Shown here: positions 36,174 through 44,944 of the stretch, in pieces
Numbering within the stretch: position 1 is the stretch's first letter
Layout of the letters: the number at the start of each line of letters is the position of its first letter
The notes under the pieces: generated by a model
Databases searched by the model: none
Seen by the model: the letters and a program-made list of their open reading frames with translations, nothing else
What the model was told of the DNA's origin: nothing
Program-made: the position numbers and the translations under genes
Assembly: GCF_000621165.1 (NCBI RefSeq)
Contig: NZ_KK211218.1
Location: 179,196 to 243,195 of the forward strand
DNA: 64,000 bases
Source of the DNA: Enterovibrio calviensis DSM 14347
GTDB lineage: Bacteria; Pseudomonadota; Gammaproteobacteria; Enterobacterales; Vibrionaceae
Direction: 5' to 3'

Positions 36174-36803
36174 TCAACTTGACGCTTCGTTCTCTAGATA
36201 CAACACGGTCGCTGCCACGCGAGAGTCGACCCCGAGCTTTTTGAGCAGGTTTTTCAGGTGTACCTTCACGGTGGATTCAGAGATATACAGTTGTTCACCA
36301 ATCTGTTTGTTCCGAAAACCCTTCGCAACTTGCTGTAATATTTCGAGTTCTCTTTCCGTCAGTTGTTGTAACGGCGATTCATGGCTTTCACTGCTCGAAA
36401 GGAAGGCTTTGACCTGTTCACTGAAGGCTTTTTGACCTGTCATTGCGACTTTGAGTTTATCAATCAACTCTTCGGGTTCGCTGTCTTTCAGCAAATACCC
36501 ATCTGCACCTGCTTGGACAATGGCATGAATATCATTTGGGCTGTCTGATACGGTGAGAATGACAATGGTAGCGGTGCAACCTTCTGACCTTAGAGCTTTC
36601 AATGTGTCTAAGCCTGATAACCCTTTCATGTTGAGATCAAGCACAATCAGATCTGGTTCTGCTCGAGATACTTCCGCAATGGCGTCGGTTCCGTTGCTCG
36701 CCTCTGTGATGTTTGAAAACTCTGGTTCAAACTTCAATAACTGTGAAATGCCCTTGCGCATCAACGGGTGATCATCAACAAGCAGCACGCTCCACTCAGA
36801 CAT
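36174..36803 (-). CDS. narP: NarP, nitrate/nitrite response regulator (LuxR/NarL family)
   Basis: A 209-residue regulator. The receiver domain carries the acidic pair in LLVDDHPLMRKG, the phosphorylated Asp in LIVLDLNMKGLSGLDTL (about D56) and Lys in DGYLLKDSEP. The LuxR-type helix-turn-helix is in LTEREILQQVAKG-like sequence through ISESTVKVHLKNLLKKLGV. Placed directly after a NarQ-type kinase and divergent from napFDABC, it is best called NarP. NarP activates nap genes when nitrate or nitrite is present. AGGAGAG precedes the ATG; the gene follows narQ after 9 bases. Confidence 0.88.
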   Translation of the reverse strand: MSEWSVLLVDDHPLMRKGISQLLKFEPEFSNITEASNGTDAIAEVSRAEPDLIVLDLNMKGLSGLDTLKALRSEGCTATIVILTVSDSPNDIHAIVQAGADGYLLKDSEPEELIDKLKVAMTGQKAFSEQVKAFLSSSESHESPLQQLTERELEILQQVAKGFRNKQIGEQLYISESTVKVHLKNLLKKLGVDSRVAATVLYLENEASS

Positions 36804-36812
36804 TGGTCTCTC

Positions 36813-38516
36813 CTAGGTTAAATTGAAGCTCAGTAATACACGACACCCTTGTGTTGGCGCCGACAGGATGTCTATTTCACCCAACAACATTTTTGAGCGT
36901 TCTTGCATGATGTTCAGGCCATAATGGTTCGGTTTTTCTTTATGAAGATCAAAACCTTCACCATTGTCAGATATCTCAATATAAGCAAGATGACCTTCTT
37001 GTCGGCAAGACACGGTAATAGTGCTCGCATTGGCGTGCTTAATCGCATTGACACACGCTTCCCGAATAATCTGCAACACGTGCATCTGGTGTTCGACCGT
37101 CATAGACACAGTGTCTATGGACGACGAAACCTCGATGTGTGCCGTGGTTTGTGCTTGCAGCGTTGATACCATCTCATTAAGCGCAAGGCCAAAATCACTG
37201 TTCGATAGTGATAACCTAAACGCGGTCAGTAACTCTCTCAATTGATCATAGGTAACACGCAGCTGTTCGCTGATGTCGTCTGCGATAGGTTCGCACTCTG
37301 GCGCGTCGGCACGCTTCAAATGTCGCTTAAGTATACTGGTCTGGATTTTTAAGTAAGAGAGTGACTGTGCAATAGAATCGTGGAGTTCTCGCGCCAACGT
37401 TGCTCGTTCTTCCATCACAGCCAAATGCATGGCTTGTTTCTGCGCATGTTTATAACGCACACCACGAGCCAAAATCGCGGCGATACTTTCGAGCAACGTC
37501 CAATCAACAAGGCTGTCATCGCCTTGCCACATCAAGGTTCCCAGTGTTTCACCATCATGCTGCAGCGGAAGGGTATGCCACCTCATAGGTTTGACGTGGC
37601 CAACCGCGATTTCCCAATGCGATTCGTTAGGGTGCTGAACATCCAGTTTCAATGCCGTGATCCCTTCTGCTTTTAACGACGTGGTTAAAATATTTTCAAA
37701 GATGGTACGGGTTAATTGGCTTGATGAAAGCAGCGTTGAGCACTCATAAAGCACATTGAGCGACAGGTTGGCTTTGGTGAGCTTGCGAGTTTTGATTTCA
37801 ATGTTGGATTCAAGGTCGGCGTAAAGGCTTTTGAGTTCGCTCGCCATTGAGGAAAAACTGCTTGATAACACGCCTAATTCATTGCTGCGTGCTGGTGGTA
37901 ATTCGACATCAAAATCTCTGCGCTGGATTTTTTGGCTGGCACTGACCAGCATGTTGAGCGGCTGAACAATGCGCCGTTGCGTGTACTGAATCAAGAACAG
38001 AACTGTGGCAAAAATTAACCCCAGACCAATACTGCCTGTTATGGCCAACGCCTGAAGTTTGTTCTCTGAATGTTGTTGGAGTTCAAAAACAAATCTGTCG
38101 ATTTTGTTTACGAATAAGCCGACCTGCTCAAGATAGAAGACTTTATCTGCCCCCAGTAGTTCGGGGCGAAGCTGCATCCAATGGGTAATCAACTCGCCAT
38201 ATTGCTGGCGTATGTCGGAGGGGACTGCTGGGTTGTCTAAGACCTGAAGTTCGGGAGAAAGCAAAGAGTACTCAAATGACTGAACATGCTCAGGCAGTAA
38301 AGGAGAGTCGACCACGATGTCGTAGGCAACGCGATAGCTTTGCATACGCAGCGAACCCGCCGTATTGATCGCTGCTGCGTCATTGAGGCTGGAAGCCAAT
38401 GAAATGATAGAGAAGCCAGTAATGATAACGGCCAGCAGTAATATCACCACCAGAGAGCGCGCCACTGTTGTGGTCACGGATCGTTTCACTGCGAGGTCTT
38501 TGTTGTTGTCAGCCAT
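36813..38516 (-). CDS. narQ: NarQ, nitrate/nitrite sensor histidine kinase
   Basis: A 567-residue membrane kinase. Membrane segments at about residues 21-42 and 145-168 enclose the periplasmic four-helix sensor. The nitrate-binding P-box is recognisable as AAAINTAGSLRMQSYR (about residues 47-62), including the key Arg. HAMP, a linker with conserved Cys (NVLYECSTLL), the HisKA_3 H-box ERATLARELHDSIAQSL and the ATPase segments NAIKHANAS and DNGEGFD follow. I choose the start MADNNKD at 38516 by comparison with NarQ length. An ATG at 38546 adds ten residues, and a longer reading from 38699 would overlap the nap promoter and is unlikely. It phosphorylates NarP, encoded 9 bases downstream. Confidence 0.88.
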   Translation of the reverse strand: MADNNKDLAVKRSVTTTVARSLVVILLLAVIITGFSIISLASSLNDAAAINTAGSLRMQSYRVAYDIVVDSPLLPEHVQSFEYSLLSPELQVLDNPAVPSDIRQQYGELITHWMQLRPELLGADKVFYLEQVGLFVNKIDRFVFELQQHSENKLQALAITGSIGLGLIFATVLFLIQYTQRRIVQPLNMLVSASQKIQRRDFDVELPPARSNELGVLSSSFSSMASELKSLYADLESNIEIKTRKLTKANLSLNVLYECSTLLSSSQLTRTIFENILTTSLKAEGITALKLDVQHPNESHWEIAVGHVKPMRWHTLPLQHDGETLGTLMWQGDDSLVDWTLLESIAAILARGVRYKHAQKQAMHLAVMEERATLARELHDSIAQSLSYLKIQTSILKRHLKRADAPECEPIADDISEQLRVTYDQLRELLTAFRLSLSNSDFGLALNEMVSTLQAQTTAHIEVSSSIDTVSMTVEHQMHVLQIIREACVNAIKHANASTITVSCRQEGHLAYIEISDNGEGFDLHKEKPNHYGLNIMQERSKMLLGEIDILSAPTQGCRVLLSFNLT

Positions 38517-38572
38517 GATAAGTCTACTGTTATGCCCAAGTTTCATAATGTGACGTGCGCCTCGCCAAATAA

Positions 38573-38616
38573 TTGATCTAGCGCAAGAGTACCCCCGATC
38601 TACCCCCTTAGAGGTA
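38573..38616 (+). promoter_or_regulatory. FNR-like and NarP sites in the napF-narQ divergent region
   Basis: TACCCCCTTAGAGGTA at 38601-38616 is an inverted 7-2-7 pair matching the NarP/NarL consensus TACYYMTNNAKRRGTA at all but one position. A second heptamer TACCCCC lies at 38590-38596. TTGATCTAGCGCAA at 38573-38586 matches the FNR consensus TTGATNNNNATCAA at 8 of 10 defined positions. The order FNR then NarP, toward napF, is that of the E. coli nap promoter, with a centre-to-centre distance of 29 bases here. Confidence 0.75.
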
Positions 38617-38700
38617 TGTGACCACTTCACAAATTTAATTAACGTGGAAGCATCAAAACGTGGAGTGACCCGCTGCACGCAACACTTGCGGAACACCAAT

Positions 38701-39180
38701 ATGGTCGATCAACGCCGACGCTTTTTTCTTCGAAGCGCTCAAAAGACAAAACAGCAATCGCTCCCTTGGATCAAGGACATAGGCGCGTTTACCGACCATT
38801 GTACGCGATGTGGCGAGTGTGAGCGCGCGTGTGAAGAACAAATTATCGTTTCAGGGGATGGCGGATTTCCCACGATTGATTTCAACCGAGGGGAATGCAC
38901 GTTTTGCTACGCCTGCGCGCAAGCCTGTCCTGAAAAGCTATTTCACTCCAACGATCAACGTCCGTGGCAGCAAGCCATTTCCATCAATGAAAACTGCCTC
39001 GCGCAAAAGAATATTGAATGCCGCAGTTGTCACGACGCCTGCGATGAGCGTGCTATTCGCTTCCAACATCGATTAGGCAGCGTCGCCCAACCAGAAATCA
39101 ACATCAACGATTGCAGTGGATGTGGTGCGTGTGTCGCGCCTTGTCCAACCAATGCTATCTCCATGGAGCAACAAGCATGA
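38701..39180 (+). CDS. napF: NapF, ferredoxin-type accessory protein
   Basis: A 159-residue iron-sulfur protein with four-cysteine clusters: CTRCGECERAC, CTFCYACAQACP and CSGCGACVAPCP, plus ECRSCHDACDE. NapF is a cytoplasmic protein that interacts with NapA before export, probably in cofactor assembly. The start MVDQRRRFF (38701) is chosen by family comparison. An in-frame GTG at 38644 adds 19 residues, and neither has a good ribosome site. It is the first gene of the nap operon, overlapping napD by four bases. Confidence 0.9.
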   Translation: MVDQRRRFFLRSAQKTKQQSLPWIKDIGAFTDHCTRCGECERACEEQIIVSGDGGFPTIDFNRGECTFCYACAQACPEKLFHSNDQRPWQQAISINENCLAQKNIECRSCHDACDERAIRFQHRLGSVAQPEININDCSGCGACVAPCPTNAISMEQQA

Positions 39181-39452
39181 ATGAATATCACGTCACCAGC
39201 CTCGTTGTGCACGCAGCGGCTGATCAAACCGAGAAGGTGAAAGCCGATATTGAAGCCTTACCCGGCACAGAGGTTCCGGCCACGAATGAGACGGGAAAGT
39301 TGGTAGTGGTGGTGGAAGGCGAAAGCCGCGGTGCTTTGCTAGATATTTTTGAACAAATTAAAGGGTTGCCGGGAGTGCTCGCGGCAACCTTGGTTTTTCA
39401 TCAGGTCGAGAATGAATCGCCTGAACACAGTGTTGAAGGAGTCGAAGAATGA
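39177..39452 (+). CDS. napD: NapD, NapA signal-peptide chaperone
   Basis: A 91-residue ferredoxin-fold protein starting [17 protein letters not shown], with the characteristic [11 protein letters not shown] and the [20 protein letters not shown] segment. It binds the twin-arginine signal of NapA and delays export until the molybdenum cofactor is inserted. The ATG overlaps the napF stop (ATGA) and its own end overlaps napA in the same way, so the three are translationally coupled. Confidence 0.93.
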   Translation: MNEYHVTSLVVHAAADQTEKVKADIEALPGTEVPATNETGKLVVVVEGESRGALLDIFEQIKGLPGVLAATLVFHQVENESPEHSVEGVEE

Positions 39453-41935
39453 AACTGACACGCAGAAAGTTTCTGAAAGCGAATGCAGCGGCGGCTGCGG
39501 CGAGTGCTGCGGGAATTACGCTTCCTGCTGCTGTTGCACAGGCCGCGGGTAAGGATGCTGAAGTCACTTGGGACAAAGCGCCATGTCGTTTTTGCGGCAC
39601 TGGCTGTGGCATTTTGCTGGGTACGCAGAATGGGCGCATTGTCGCGTCACAGGGTGATCCTGAAGCGCCAGTTAACCGCGGCTTAAGCTGTGTTAAGGGC
39701 TACTTCCTCCCTAAAATCATGTACGGCAAAGACCGTCTGACTCAGCCATTGCTGCGAAAAAAAGACGGTGTTTACGATAAAGAAGGGGAATTTACGCCAG
39801 TCAGCTGGGATGAAGCACTCGACTTAATGGCGGAGAAGTTCACCACAGCGATTCAAGAAAATGGCCCAACAACGGTGGGTATGTTTGGCTCGGGCCAATG
39901 GACCGTGTGGGAAGGTTACGCAGCTGCCAAGCTAATGAAAGCGGGCTTTCTGACCAACAACATCGACCCGAATGCGCGTCACTGCATGGCATCAGCCGTG
40001 GTGGGCTTTATGCGTACGTTTGGTATGGATGAGCCAATGGGCTGTTATGACGACCTTGAGCAAGCGGATGCGTTTGTACTTTGGGGTTCGAACATGGCAG
40101 AAATGCACCCAATCTTGTGGTCGCGTTTGGCTGACCGCCGATTGTCGGCAGATCATGTCAAAGTCGCAGTGCTGTCTACCTATGAACATCGCAGTTTTGA
40201 GCTTGCTGACAATGGCATGATTTTCACGCCGCAAACCGATTTGGCAATTCTTAACTACATCGCTAACTACATTATTCAAAACGATAAAGTCGATAAAGAC
40301 TTCATCGCGAAGCACGTTAACTTCCGTCAAGGTGCCACGGATATTGGTTATGGTCTTCGTCCGACCAACCCGCTTGAACAGAATGCCAAAAATGCGGGTA
40401 GCGGTGCATCAGATCCTATCGACTTTGACGCGTTCGCGAAGTTTGTTGCGGATTACGATGTGGAATCTGTCTCCAGACTGTCTGGCGTCCCAGAAGACCA
40501 ACTTATGGCGTTGGCTGAACTGTATGCCGATCCAAAAGTGAATGTCGTTTCTTACTGGACGATGGGCTTCAACCAGCACACTCGCGGTGTATGGGCAAAC
40601 AACCTTTGCTACAACATCCACTTACTCACCGGCAAGATTTCTAAGCCAGGCTGTGGCCCGTTCTCATTAACCGGTCAACCTTCTGCTTGTGGTACAGCAC
40701 GAGAAGTAGGGACATTTGCACACCGTCTGCCAGCAGACATGGTTGTAAACAACCCGAAACACCGTGAATTTGCTGAAGCTAAATGGAAACTCCCTGAAGG
40801 CACCATTCCACCGAAGCCGGGTTATCACGCCGTGCTGCAAGATCGCATGCTGAAAGACGGCAAACTCAATGTGTATTGGGTGATGTGTAACAACAACATG
40901 CAAGCGGGTCCGAACATTAACGAAGAGCGTCTGCCGGGTTACCGCGACCCGCGTAACTTCATCATAACGTCAGATCCGTACCCAACCGTGACAGCTATGG
41001 CGTCTGATTTGATTTTGCCTACTGCAATGTGGGTAGAAAAAGAGGGCGCTTACGGTAACGCGGAACGTCGTACTCAGTTCTGGTATCAACAAGTGAAAGC
41101 GCCAGGTGAAGCGAAATCTGACCTATGGCAATTGGTTGAGCTGTCTCGACGCATCAAAGTCGCGGATGTGTGGCCAGCAGACTTGTTGGAGAAACAACCT
41201 GATTTCAAAGACAAGACCTTGTTCGACATCTTGTTTGCGAATGGACAAGTCAACGAATTCGGCTTGGATGAAATCCCTGAAGGTCGTTTGAATGATGATG
41301 CAGAAGCCGCCGGTTTCTACATTCAAAAAGGTCTATTCGAAGAATATGCAGCATTTGGCCGCGGTAAAGCTCACGATCTGGCACCGTTCGAAACCTACCA
41401 CAAAGAACGCGGCCTGCGTTGGCCTGTGGTCGATGGCAAAGAAACACTGTGGCGTTACGCAGAAGGGCATGACCCGTACGTAAAAGCGGGAGAAGGGTTC
41501 TCTTTCTACGGCAAGCCAGACAAGAAGGCGGTGATCTTTGCACTGCCTTACGAACCTGCCGCCGAAGAGCCTGATGAGGAATTTGACCTTTGGTTATCTA
41601 CCGGTCGAGTGCTTGAGCATTGGCACACGGGCACCATGACACGTCGTGTTCCTGAGCTGTATAAAGCCTTCCCTGATGCCGTGGTGTTTATGCACCCGCT
41701 GGACGCCAAGAAGCGAGGCTTACGCCGAGGTGATGCAGTAAAAGTGTTATCTCGTCGCGGTGAAGTCACAACGCATGTTGAGACGCGTGGTCGCAACCGA
41801 GTTCCTGAAGGATTGGTGTTTATGCCGTTTTTTGATGCAGGGCAACTCGTGAACAAGCTAACCCTTGATGCGACTGACCCGCTTTCGAAAGAAACGGACT
41901 ACAAAAAATGCGCCGTTAAGATCGTTAAAGCCTGA
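39449..41935 (+). CDS. napA: NapA, periplasmic nitrate reductase catalytic subunit
   Basis: An 828-residue bis-MGD molybdoenzyme that reduces nitrate to nitrite in the periplasm. A Tat signal [10 protein letters not shown] opens it. The [4Fe-4S] ligands are Cys46, Cys49, Cys53 and Cys81 (CRFCGTGC and SCVKGYF). The molybdenum-coordinating Cys is in [12 protein letters not shown] (about residue 179). Substrate and MGD-binding stretches such as [15 protein letters not shown] and [22 protein letters not shown] are intact. Length is normal. It overlaps napD by four bases and is followed by napB after about 100 bases. Confidence 0.97.
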   Translation: MKLTRRKFLKANAAAAAASAAGITLPAAVAQAAGKDAEVTWDKAPCRFCGTGCGILLGTQNGRIVASQGDPEAPVNRGLSCVKGYFLPKIMYGKDRLTQPLLRKKDGVYDKEGEFTPVSWDEALDLMAEKFTTAIQENGPTTVGMFGSGQWTVWEGYAAAKLMKAGFLTNNIDPNARHCMASAVVGFMRTFGMDEPMGCYDDLEQADAFVLWGSNMAEMHPILWSRLADRRLSADHVKVAVLSTYEHRSFELADNGMIFTPQTDLAILNYIANYIIQNDKVDKDFIAKHVNFRQGATDIGYGLRPTNPLEQNAKNAGSGASDPIDFDAFAKFVADYDVESVSRLSGVPEDQLMALAELYADPKVNVVSYWTMGFNQHTRGVWANNLCYNIHLLTGKISKPGCGPFSLTGQPSACGTAREVGTFAHRLPADMVVNNPKHREFAEAKWKLPEGTIPPKPGYHAVLQDRMLKDGKLNVYWVMCNNNMQAGPNINEERLPGYRDPRNFIITSDPYPTVTAMASDLILPTAMWVEKEGAYGNAERRTQFWYQQVKAPGEAKSDLWQLVELSRRIKVADVWPADLLEKQPDFKDKTLFDILFANGQVNEFGLDEIPEGRLNDDAEAAGFYIQKGLFEEYAAFGRGKAHDLAPFETYHKERGLRWPVVDGKETLWRYAEGHDPYVKAGEGFSFYGKPDKKAVIFALPYEPAAEEPDEEFDLWLSTGRVLEHWHTGTMTRRVPELYKAFPDAVVFMHPLDAKKRGLRRGDAVKVLSRRGEVTTHVETRGRNRVPEGLVFMPFFDAGQLVNKLTLDATDPLSKETDYKKCAVKIVKA

Positions 41936-42033
41936 TTGGCAGCACCGTCTAAAAAGCCCAAATAGCGCGTGTTGCTGATGGATATCAAGCAACACGCAAT
42001 GAGCATAATGATTTGATTCGAAAGGATCTGAAC

Positions 42034-42468
42034 ATGAAAAAGAAAATCACCTTGTCACTGCTACTCGCTGCGTTTGTGAGCACCCTTGCGATTGCAGAGG
42101 TCACTTCACTACGTGGTGATCAAGAAATCAGTGAAAACAATAATTTGCCCAAAATCAAAGTGGTGCCGAAAAATCAGGATCGCTTTGCGCTGAACTATGT
42201 CAATCAGCCACCCATGGTTCCGCACGCGGTGGACGGTTATCAGATTAATCAGTCAAACAATGCATGTTTACAGTGCCACGACGTGGACGTTTATCGTAAA
42301 ACTGGCGCCCCTCGCGTGAGCCCTACGCACTTTATGGATCGTGATAACAAGGTGTTGACCCAAGTGTCTGCACGTCGTTATTTCTGTTTGCAGTGCCATG
42401 TTCCACAAGTACAGACCGAACCGCTAGTGGAGAACGAATTTGTTCCTGCTGGCAAGTTTGGTCAGTAG
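42034..42468 (+). CDS. napB: NapB, diheme cytochrome c subunit of nitrate reductase
   Basis: A 144-residue periplasmic cytochrome with a Sec signal (MKKKITLSLLLAAFVSTLAIA) and two CXXCH heme sites (CLQCHDVDVYR and CLQCHVPQV), plus distal His candidates in MVPHAVDGY and SPTHFMDRD. It transfers electrons from NapC to NapA. The start MKKKIT has AAGGAT six bases upstream; a longer reading from 42013 adds seven residues ahead of the signal. It is followed by napC after nine bases. Confidence 0.95.
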   Translation: MKKKITLSLLLAAFVSTLAIAEVTSLRGDQEISENNNLPKIKVVPKNQDRFALNYVNQPPMVPHAVDGYQINQSNNACLQCHDVDVYRKTGAPRVSPTHFMDRDNKVLTQVSARRYFCLQCHVPQVQTEPLVENEFVPAGKFGQ

Positions 42469-42477
42469 GGGGAGCCA

Positions 42478-43089
42478 ATGAAACTACCGGCGTTCATTAC
42501 GAAAAGTTGGAAATGGTTCAGAACACCGAGTCATTTTGCCATTGGCACCATACTGATCTTGGGTTTTGTTTCGGGCATTATTTTCTGGGGTGGATTCAAC
42601 ACCGGCATGGAAATGACCAACCGTGAAGAATTCTGCATCGGTTGTCATGAGATGCAAGACAACGTTTACCAAGAGTATGTAGGCACCATTCACTACACCA
42701 ACCGAAGTGGTGTGAGGGCAACTTGTCCTGATTGCCACGTTCCGAAGGAATGGGGCCCGAAAATGATTCGTAAGATTCAAGCGAGTAAAGAGCTATACGC
42801 AAAGGCTTTTGGCATTGTGGCAACGCCACAGAAATTTGAAGATCATCGTTTAGAAATGGCAACACGCGAGTGGAACCGAATGAAAGCGAATGACTCTCAA
42901 GAATGTCGAAATTGTCATAACTTCGAGTTCATGGATTTCAGTTCTCAGAAAACCGTGGCTGCAACAGTGCATGATAGGGCGGAAGAGGCAGGTCAAACGT
43001 GTATTGATTGTCACAAAGGGATCGCGCACAAACTACCGCGTAACTTTGATGCGGGTAAAGAGTTCAAATTCCCAGCATCGCCGCACTAG
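42478..43089 (+). CDS. napC: NapC, membrane tetraheme quinol dehydrogenase
   Basis: A 203-residue NapC/NirT cytochrome with one N-terminal membrane anchor (about residues 18-40) and four CXXCH sites (CIGCH, CPDCH, CRNCH, CIDCH). It oxidises menaquinol and reduces NapB. GGGGGAG precedes the ATG. As last gene of napFDABC, it is followed by a strong terminator. It shares its N-terminal half architecture with the torC product at the left edge of the window. Confidence 0.95.
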   Translation: MKLPAFITKSWKWFRTPSHFAIGTILILGFVSGIIFWGGFNTGMEMTNREEFCIGCHEMQDNVYQEYVGTIHYTNRSGVRATCPDCHVPKEWGPKMIRKIQASKELYAKAFGIVATPQKFEDHRLEMATREWNRMKANDSQECRNCHNFEFMDFSSQKTVAATVHDRAEEAGQTCIDCHKGIAHKLPRNFDAGKEFKFPASPH

Positions 43090-43121
43090 CGCTTGATGGT
43101 TTGCGTGTGAGTTGATCAAAT

Positions 43122-43150
43122 AAGGCCTGCATTGCAGGCCTTATTTTTTT
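43122..43150. terminator. Terminator between napC and yciU
   Basis: AAGGCCTGCA and TGCAGGCCTT form a tight stem, followed on the plus strand by TATTTTTTT. It ends the nap operon and lies between convergent genes. Confidence 0.9.
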
Positions 43151-43203
43151 GTGTTCGCTGGCGCTTTAACGGCGAATTCTTTGTGTGAATTCGCAGGCAG
43201 AGA

Positions 43204-43524
43204 CTAAGCCGCACGTTTCCAAAGCAGGTGACAAAACTTCTGTTCAGGATCACGACTAACAAGCATGCGAACCAGTACATCGTTAAGTTCGTCTTCGTTG
43301 GCTAGGCCAATACGCACTTCAACAAAGGCTTCACGATCTACGTCAAAACCGACCTGTTCTTCCCAGTCAGAACTCGCTTCAACCACAATGGCCGCGCCAT
43401 CTTCATCAAAGCGTTCTTGGTAGGCGAGAAGATCGTCGTAATCGAGGTTGTCTTCAGCCATTTCATAGAAAATGTCGAATGCGGTTTCTAGTGTTTCGTC
43501 GATTGAAAGAAGGGAAGCGGTCAT
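43204..43524 (-). CDS. yciU: HI1450/YciU-family acidic protein (putative dsDNA mimic)
   Basis: A 106-residue very acidic protein. The segments AFDIFYEMAEDNLDYDDLLAY and SDWEEQVGFDVDREAFVEVRIGL align well with Haemophilus HI1450 and E. coli YciU as I recall them. The fold resembles the double-stranded DNA mimic Ugi, but its target in cells is not established. The start MTASLL (43524) is preferred, since GGA lies about seven bases upstream; another ATG two codons earlier overlaps it. The gene converges on napC. A 195-bp inverted-repeat element ends about 30 bases upstream of its start. Confidence 0.88.
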   Translation of the reverse strand: MTASLLSIDETLETAFDIFYEMAEDNLDYDDLLAYQERFDEDGAAIVVEASSDWEEQVGFDVDREAFVEVRIGLANEDELNDVLVRMLVSRDPEQKFCHLLWKRAA

Positions 43525-43557
43525 AATCATTCCAAAATAATAGTTACGGCAGCATTA

Positions 43558-43752
43558 TATACCCAAACAACCTGAAGATGCAGGATGCAGCGAGCTTGAC
43601 TGACGTTATGATCAAGGCGTCCCTTTGCCGATGTAGTGAACTCCAACAAAAAGGGTGAGCTCCAACAAAAAAAAGGGACAACACCGAGCATGGCGTTAGT
43701 AAACTCGCCTGATGGCCTATGAAATCGAGCATCTTCAGGTTGCTTGGGTATA
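43558..43752. mobile_element. 195-bp inverted-repeat element (MITE/ERIC-like)
   Basis: The left end TATACCCAAACAACCTGAAG-ATGC (43558-43581) and the right end, read in reverse complement, TATACCCAAGCAACCTGAAG-ATGC (43729-43752), match at 23 of 24 positions. The interior of about 147 bases has no gene and contains a direct repeat (CTCCAACAAAAA twice, near 43641 and 43659). It is too small to encode a transposase. TATACCCAA-type ends recur singly at 15186, 28220 and 31177 in this window, so it is a dispersed family. Vibrio genomes are known to carry ERIC-like short inverted-repeat elements; whether this is that family needs a search. Confidence 0.8.
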
Positions 43753-43861
43753 ACATTCAGTTTTTAAGGGAAATTAACGGTGAACATGGCTATGTTTCAA
43801 GGTGCGCAGGAAGCAAACTCGTTTTAAAATGGTAAGACTAGATAGATAAAAGGGGACTGGT

Positions 43862-44650
43862 TTGTATAAGGCAAAACCTCGCAGTGGCTTGTTGGCTGAG
43901 ATAGAAAGAGAGTCACCGCTGCAAACAGACTATGTTGAGCCATTAGCCGCCGCAGTGCGTCAGATCCGCGGTGTACTTGGCGATACGCTGCATAGCCTAT
44001 ATATCTCTGGCGATATCGCGCACCGCTGTGCGGGTGCCAGTGCCGATTTTGAATTTACCTTGGTGACCTCTCGAGCGTTGAACGTGCAAGAGTATGCGTC
44101 GCTGAACACCATTCGTTGGCGCATTGAGCAGTCGAGTGATGCCGTTAAGCGTGTTGAGTTCGATGTCGTACCTTTAAAAGAGGTCACGGCGCTTAGCAAC
44201 ATTTTCAAATGGGGCTTTTTCATCAAGCACTGCGCACTTTGTGTGAGCGGCGATAACCTTGCAGACAGCTTCGGCCACTTTGAAGCGAGTTGGGAAGTGT
44301 CGAAAGCGATGAATAGCGATCTGGCTGGCAAGCTCAAAGAACTTCGTCAGAAAGTCGCGGTTGCAACAAAGTGGGGCACGCAGTTAGATGCGGCTGAAGA
44401 CGCAGCGAAAAGGCTAATAAAAGCCGCTTTTGGGTTGGTTGCCAGCAAAGAAGGGCGATGGGAACACGATCTTCGCGCCTGCGCTGATGCATTTTTGGCT
44501 TCCTACCCAGAAAAGTCCGTTGAAATTGAACGTCTTTTTTATCTCATTGAGCGAAAACCAGTGAAGAAACGTGCCGTCGTTGCTTTGATGGATGAGTTTG
44601 GGCAGTGGGTGCAATCTGAATATGCCCGCATTGATCGTAAAATTGGATAG
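43862..44650 (+). CDS. Nucleotidyltransferase-like protein of unknown function
   Basis: A 262-residue soluble protein. Residues 45-75 read LHSLYISGDIAHRCAGAS then ADFEFTLV, and about 40 residues later RVEFDVVPL. The spacing (G-S-like turn, then D-h-E-h, then a third acidic residue) resembles the catalytic pattern of polymerase-beta-type nucleotidyltransferases, with SG in place of the usual GS. The C-terminal half is helical. The start is the TTG at 43862, with AGGGG six bases upstream. I cannot name its substrate; aminoglycoside or tRNA modification are among many possibilities. It is monocistronic. Confidence 0.65.
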   Translation: MYKAKPRSGLLAEIERESPLQTDYVEPLAAAVRQIRGVLGDTLHSLYISGDIAHRCAGASADFEFTLVTSRALNVQEYASLNTIRWRIEQSSDAVKRVEFDVVPLKEVTALSNIFKWGFFIKHCALCVSGDNLADSFGHFEASWEVSKAMNSDLAGKLKELRQKVAVATKWGTQLDAAEDAAKRLIKAAFGLVASKEGRWEHDLRACADAFLASYPEKSVEIERLFYLIERKPVKKRAVVALMDEFGQWVQSEYARIDRKIG

Positions 44651-44944
44651 TTATTCATAATCACCTCGCGCTGTTCTCGTCTGATGAATGGCGTTATTTT
44701 GCCGCTAAAGCATTGATATTTTCTTTATTCCCCTAGCTGTTGTTACAGGTATTTAACAAAATAACGAACAAAAATATACACTTTACGGTCATGTTTTGGT
44801 CTATTAGTCCTATTTGTTTATTTTATTCAATATAAGTGACTAATTATGGTTTACATGCGTAAAGAGTTAAATTAATCTTGCGCTCAATTAGTCACATATT
44901 GTGAATATCTATTTCGTTCAACGCATCGCTCAGGAAGTATCGCC

